Positions 7,783 through 9,237 of a DNA stretch of 9,237 nt are shown here, piece after piece. The DNA lies in assembly GCA_007133995.1 (NCBI GenBank), contig SLLP01000136.1, forward strand, positions 1-9,237, read 5' to 3'. The DNA is from Balneolales bacterium. Lineage in GTDB: Bacteria; Bacteroidota; Rhodothermia; Balneolales; Natronogracilivirgulaceae. The translations under genes and the position numbers were made by a program. Every line of letters begins with the position of its first letter. Within the stretch, counting starts at the first letter, position 1. A model generated the notes under the pieces. It had not been told where the DNA came from, made no database searches, and was given only the letters and a program-made list of their open reading frames with translations.

Positions 7783-7893
7783 GACAAGTATTGGTTCCGG
7801 GTGAAAATAATGCTGTAATGTAGAAATCCAGCTGTTTCTTTCGCTGCAATATACGATATTCGGAAGCACACTTTGATTAATTTATCAACTCGA
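7783..7893. promoter_or_regulatory. Divergent intergenic region between pyrD and folC
   Basis: These 111 bp separate the start codons of two divergent genes, so promoters for both are expected here or just inside the ends. The stretch is AT-rich from about 7800 to 7890. I find no exact TAnnTTTG box on either strand and no Shine-Dalgarno sequence before either start, so promoter positions cannot be assigned from sequence. Its role is inferred from gene orientation alone. Confidence 0.4.
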
Positions 7894-9237
7894 ATGCACT
7901 TTGATACCATTTCCGATGTCACCCGTTATCTGGACAGTCTGCCATCTTTCCAGGTACATGGCGCCGTGGCCGCCAAATTGGGATTGGATCGTATCCGGTC
8001 ATTTTGTGCTCTCATGGACCATCCTGAGCGGAACTATCCGGCCATTCACATTGCCGGCACAAACGGCAAGGGAAGTGTCGGTGCCATGTTGGCTCTTGTA
8101 TATGAAAAGGCAGGATACAGCTGCGCTCTCTACAGCTCGCCTCATCTCGAAAAAGTGAATGAGCGGATTCGCGTCAATCGCCGGATGATTCCGGACTCTG
8201 AATTGCTCCGCTTCTGTCAAGCCTATGGCCGGGAAGCTCATCACATGGGACTGAGTTATTTCGAGATCACTACTGCGGTAGCATTCTGGTGGTTTTCCGA
8301 GCAGCAAGCGGATATTGCGATCATCGAAACCGGTCTTGGCGGTCGCCTTGATGCCACCAATATCATCGTCCCGGAAATCTCGGTAATCACCTCTATTGCC
8401 CACGACCACCAGAACTTTCTCGGACGGACACTTGCAAAAATAGCCGCTGAAAAAGGTGGTATCATCAAGTCGGGGCGCCCGGTGGTGCTGGGAAACCTGC
8501 CACAATCCGCCAGAAACATTCTCGAGGGCATGGCCTGGCAATCGGGAGCTGCTGTGCATAATGTACGGGAGTTGCGGCCACGGCACAGTATGATCAGTCG
8601 GCAGGAAGTGACAGGGCAGCAAGACACGGTAAGGGGGAAAGATATGGTGAAGCGGCAGGAAAAGGTTGCACGGCAAAAAGTGATGAACGAGGCAGGGTCA
8701 GTTTACCAGATCAGCGAGGGGGATGGGAGACTGACCATTTTGTCGGATCTTGCGGCACCGGTTCATCGGTGGAATATTGCGGCGGCCCGACTGGTCACCA
8801 GGTTGCTTGACGACCGGTTTGCCGTTCCTCCGCATATCTTTACATCGGCGCTTGAGAGAATGGGTGAAAGCGGACTGTTGCGGGGCCGGTTCGAGCGCCT
8901 CTCACCGAAGCTGCCATGGTATTTCGATGGTGCACACAATCCCGAGGCAGTTCGTGAACTGATAAATAATATCCAAAGGCAAGATTGGGACCACTTGCCC
9001 GTTATGGTTCTGAGCATTATGAAGGACAAGGCTCAAAAAAAAATGCTTGAACCGTTTTCTGTTTTTAGAAAAAACTACTATTATAGGTTAGAGATGGAGA
9101 GGGCGGCAGATATTGTCTCAATCACGCCTTATATAGCCAATATACAAAACCTGCCCCCCAACGAAGATGAAATAACGGAAATCTTCAACGGGTTCACCAA
9201 ACAAGTAGTAATTTTCACAGGAAGTTTTTACTTTTAC
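7894..9237 (+). CDS. folC: Bifunctional dihydrofolate/folylpolyglutamate synthase (3' end cut by window)
   Basis: ATP-dependent ligase that adds L-Glu to dihydropteroate, and further Glu to reduced folates; cytoplasmic. The frame from the ATG at 7894 stays open to the last base (448 codons). The final residues TGSFYFY match the family's TGS-x-Y end strand, so only a few codons are missing. Motifs: the P-loop HIAGTNGKGS (52-61); SSPHLEKVNERIRVN (81-95); YFEITTAVAF (122-131); ETGLGGRLDATN (145-156); HDHQNFLG (170-177); AAEKGGIIK (184-192), where Lys187 matches the carbamylated Lys of E. coli FolC; HRWNIAAA (262 onward by homology, encoded at 8764-8787); and FDGAHNPEA (344-352), the C-terminal ATP-site motif. 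Unusual is a highly charged stretch at about residues 230-269 built from a degenerate 18-bp repeat, which makes the protein longer than the usual 420-430. The last 60 or so codons are visibly more AT-rich. No Shine-Dalgarno sequence is seen. The gene diverges from pyrD. Confidence 0.96.
   Translation, partial: MHFDTISDVTRYLDSLPSFQVHGAVAAKLGLDRIRSFCALMDHPERNYPAIHIAGTNGKGSVGAMLALVYEKAGYSCALYSSPHLEKVNERIRVNRRMIPDSELLRFCQAYGREAHHMGLSYFEITTAVAFWWFSEQQADIAIIETGLGGRLDATNIIVPEISVITSIAHDHQNFLGRTLAKIAAEKGGIIKSGRPVVLGNLPQSARNILEGMAWQSGAAVHNVRELRPRHSMISRQEVTGQQDTVRGKDMVKRQEKVARQKVMNEAGSVYQISEGDGRLTILSDLAAPVHRWNIAAARLVTRLLDDRFAVPPHIFTSALERMGESGLLRGRFERLSPKLPWYFDGAHNPEAVRELINNIQRQDWDHLPVMVLSIMKDKAQKKMLEPFSVFRKNYYYRLEMERAADIVSITPYIANIQNLPPNEDEITEIFNGFTKQVVIFTGSFYFY
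8599..8688 (+). repeat. Degenerate 18-bp tandem repeat inside folC
   Basis: Five in-frame units start at 8599, 8617, 8635, 8653 and 8671 and encode RQEVTG, QQDTVR, GKDMVK, RQEKVA and RQKVMN. Units 1 and 4 share CGGCAGGAA exactly, 54 bp (three periods) apart, and unit 5 begins CGGCAAAAA. The protein pattern is two polar or basic residues, usually an acidic one, then Val at position 4 or 5. The units are strongly diverged, so this is an old expansion if it is one; chance similarity in a Lys/Arg/Gln-rich stretch is the alternative. Confidence 0.5.

Noticed and set aside
7783..7869. In-frame 29-residue extension of PyrD starting at an upstream ATG (7869).
   Set aside because: The added residues show no family motif or good membrane helix, and the internal Met gives the standard class 2 N-terminus.
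7873..7888. TTGAT and ATCAA arms just before the folC start, resembling an FNR/CRP-family site.
   Set aside because: The spacer is 6 bases instead of 4, the site lies immediately before the start codon, and the region is AT-rich enough for chance.
7999..8676. Minus-strand open frame of 225 codons opposite folC.
   Set aside because: The plus strand encodes all FolC catalytic motifs through this interval; the antisense product is Cys/His/Pro-rich and resembles no protein family.

Overview
The window is an ordinary chromosomal stretch, with no sign of a mobile element, prophage, CRISPR array or RNA gene. The lineage is most likely the Bacteroidota/Balneolota-Rhodothermota group. Four observations support this: a GWxTD-family secreted protein; a SprE/PorW-like lipoprotein of the type IX secretion system (T9SS) family; a perfect Bacteroidota-type -7 box (TATCTTTG) before pyruvate kinase; and start codons that mostly lack a Shine-Dalgarno sequence. 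Base composition is near half G+C. The assignment is inference from gene content; no 16S or other marker is present.

Layout from left to right: a strong hairpin terminator (39-73); a GWxTD-domain protein on the minus strand (72-2114); an AT-rich divergent intergenic region; pyruvate kinase pyk on the plus strand (2261-3694); a 969-residue lipoprotein on the plus strand (3785-6694) that combines helical TPR-like repeats, a SprE/PorW signature block and a TonB-like C-terminal domain; quinone-type dihydroorotate dehydrogenase pyrD on the minus strand (6685-7782), overlapping the lipoprotein gene tail to tail by 10 bp; a 111-bp divergent spacer; and folC on the plus strand from 7894, cut by the right edge only a few codons short of its expected end. 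The window is almost fully coding.

The three enzymes are housekeeping: glycolysis (pyk), pyrimidine synthesis (pyrD), and folate synthesis and polyglutamylation (folC). The GWxTD protein and the SprE-like lipoprotein are envelope proteins typical of this phylum. Nothing shows that they work together beyond being near each other. pyk and the lipoprotein gene lie 90 bp apart on the same strand and could share a transcript.

I did not find a convincing undescribed system. The points most worth checking are the TonB-like domain at the end of the SprE/PorW-like lipoprotein, the Cys at the catalytic-base position of an otherwise class 2 PyrD, and a charged, repeat-derived insertion inside FolC.
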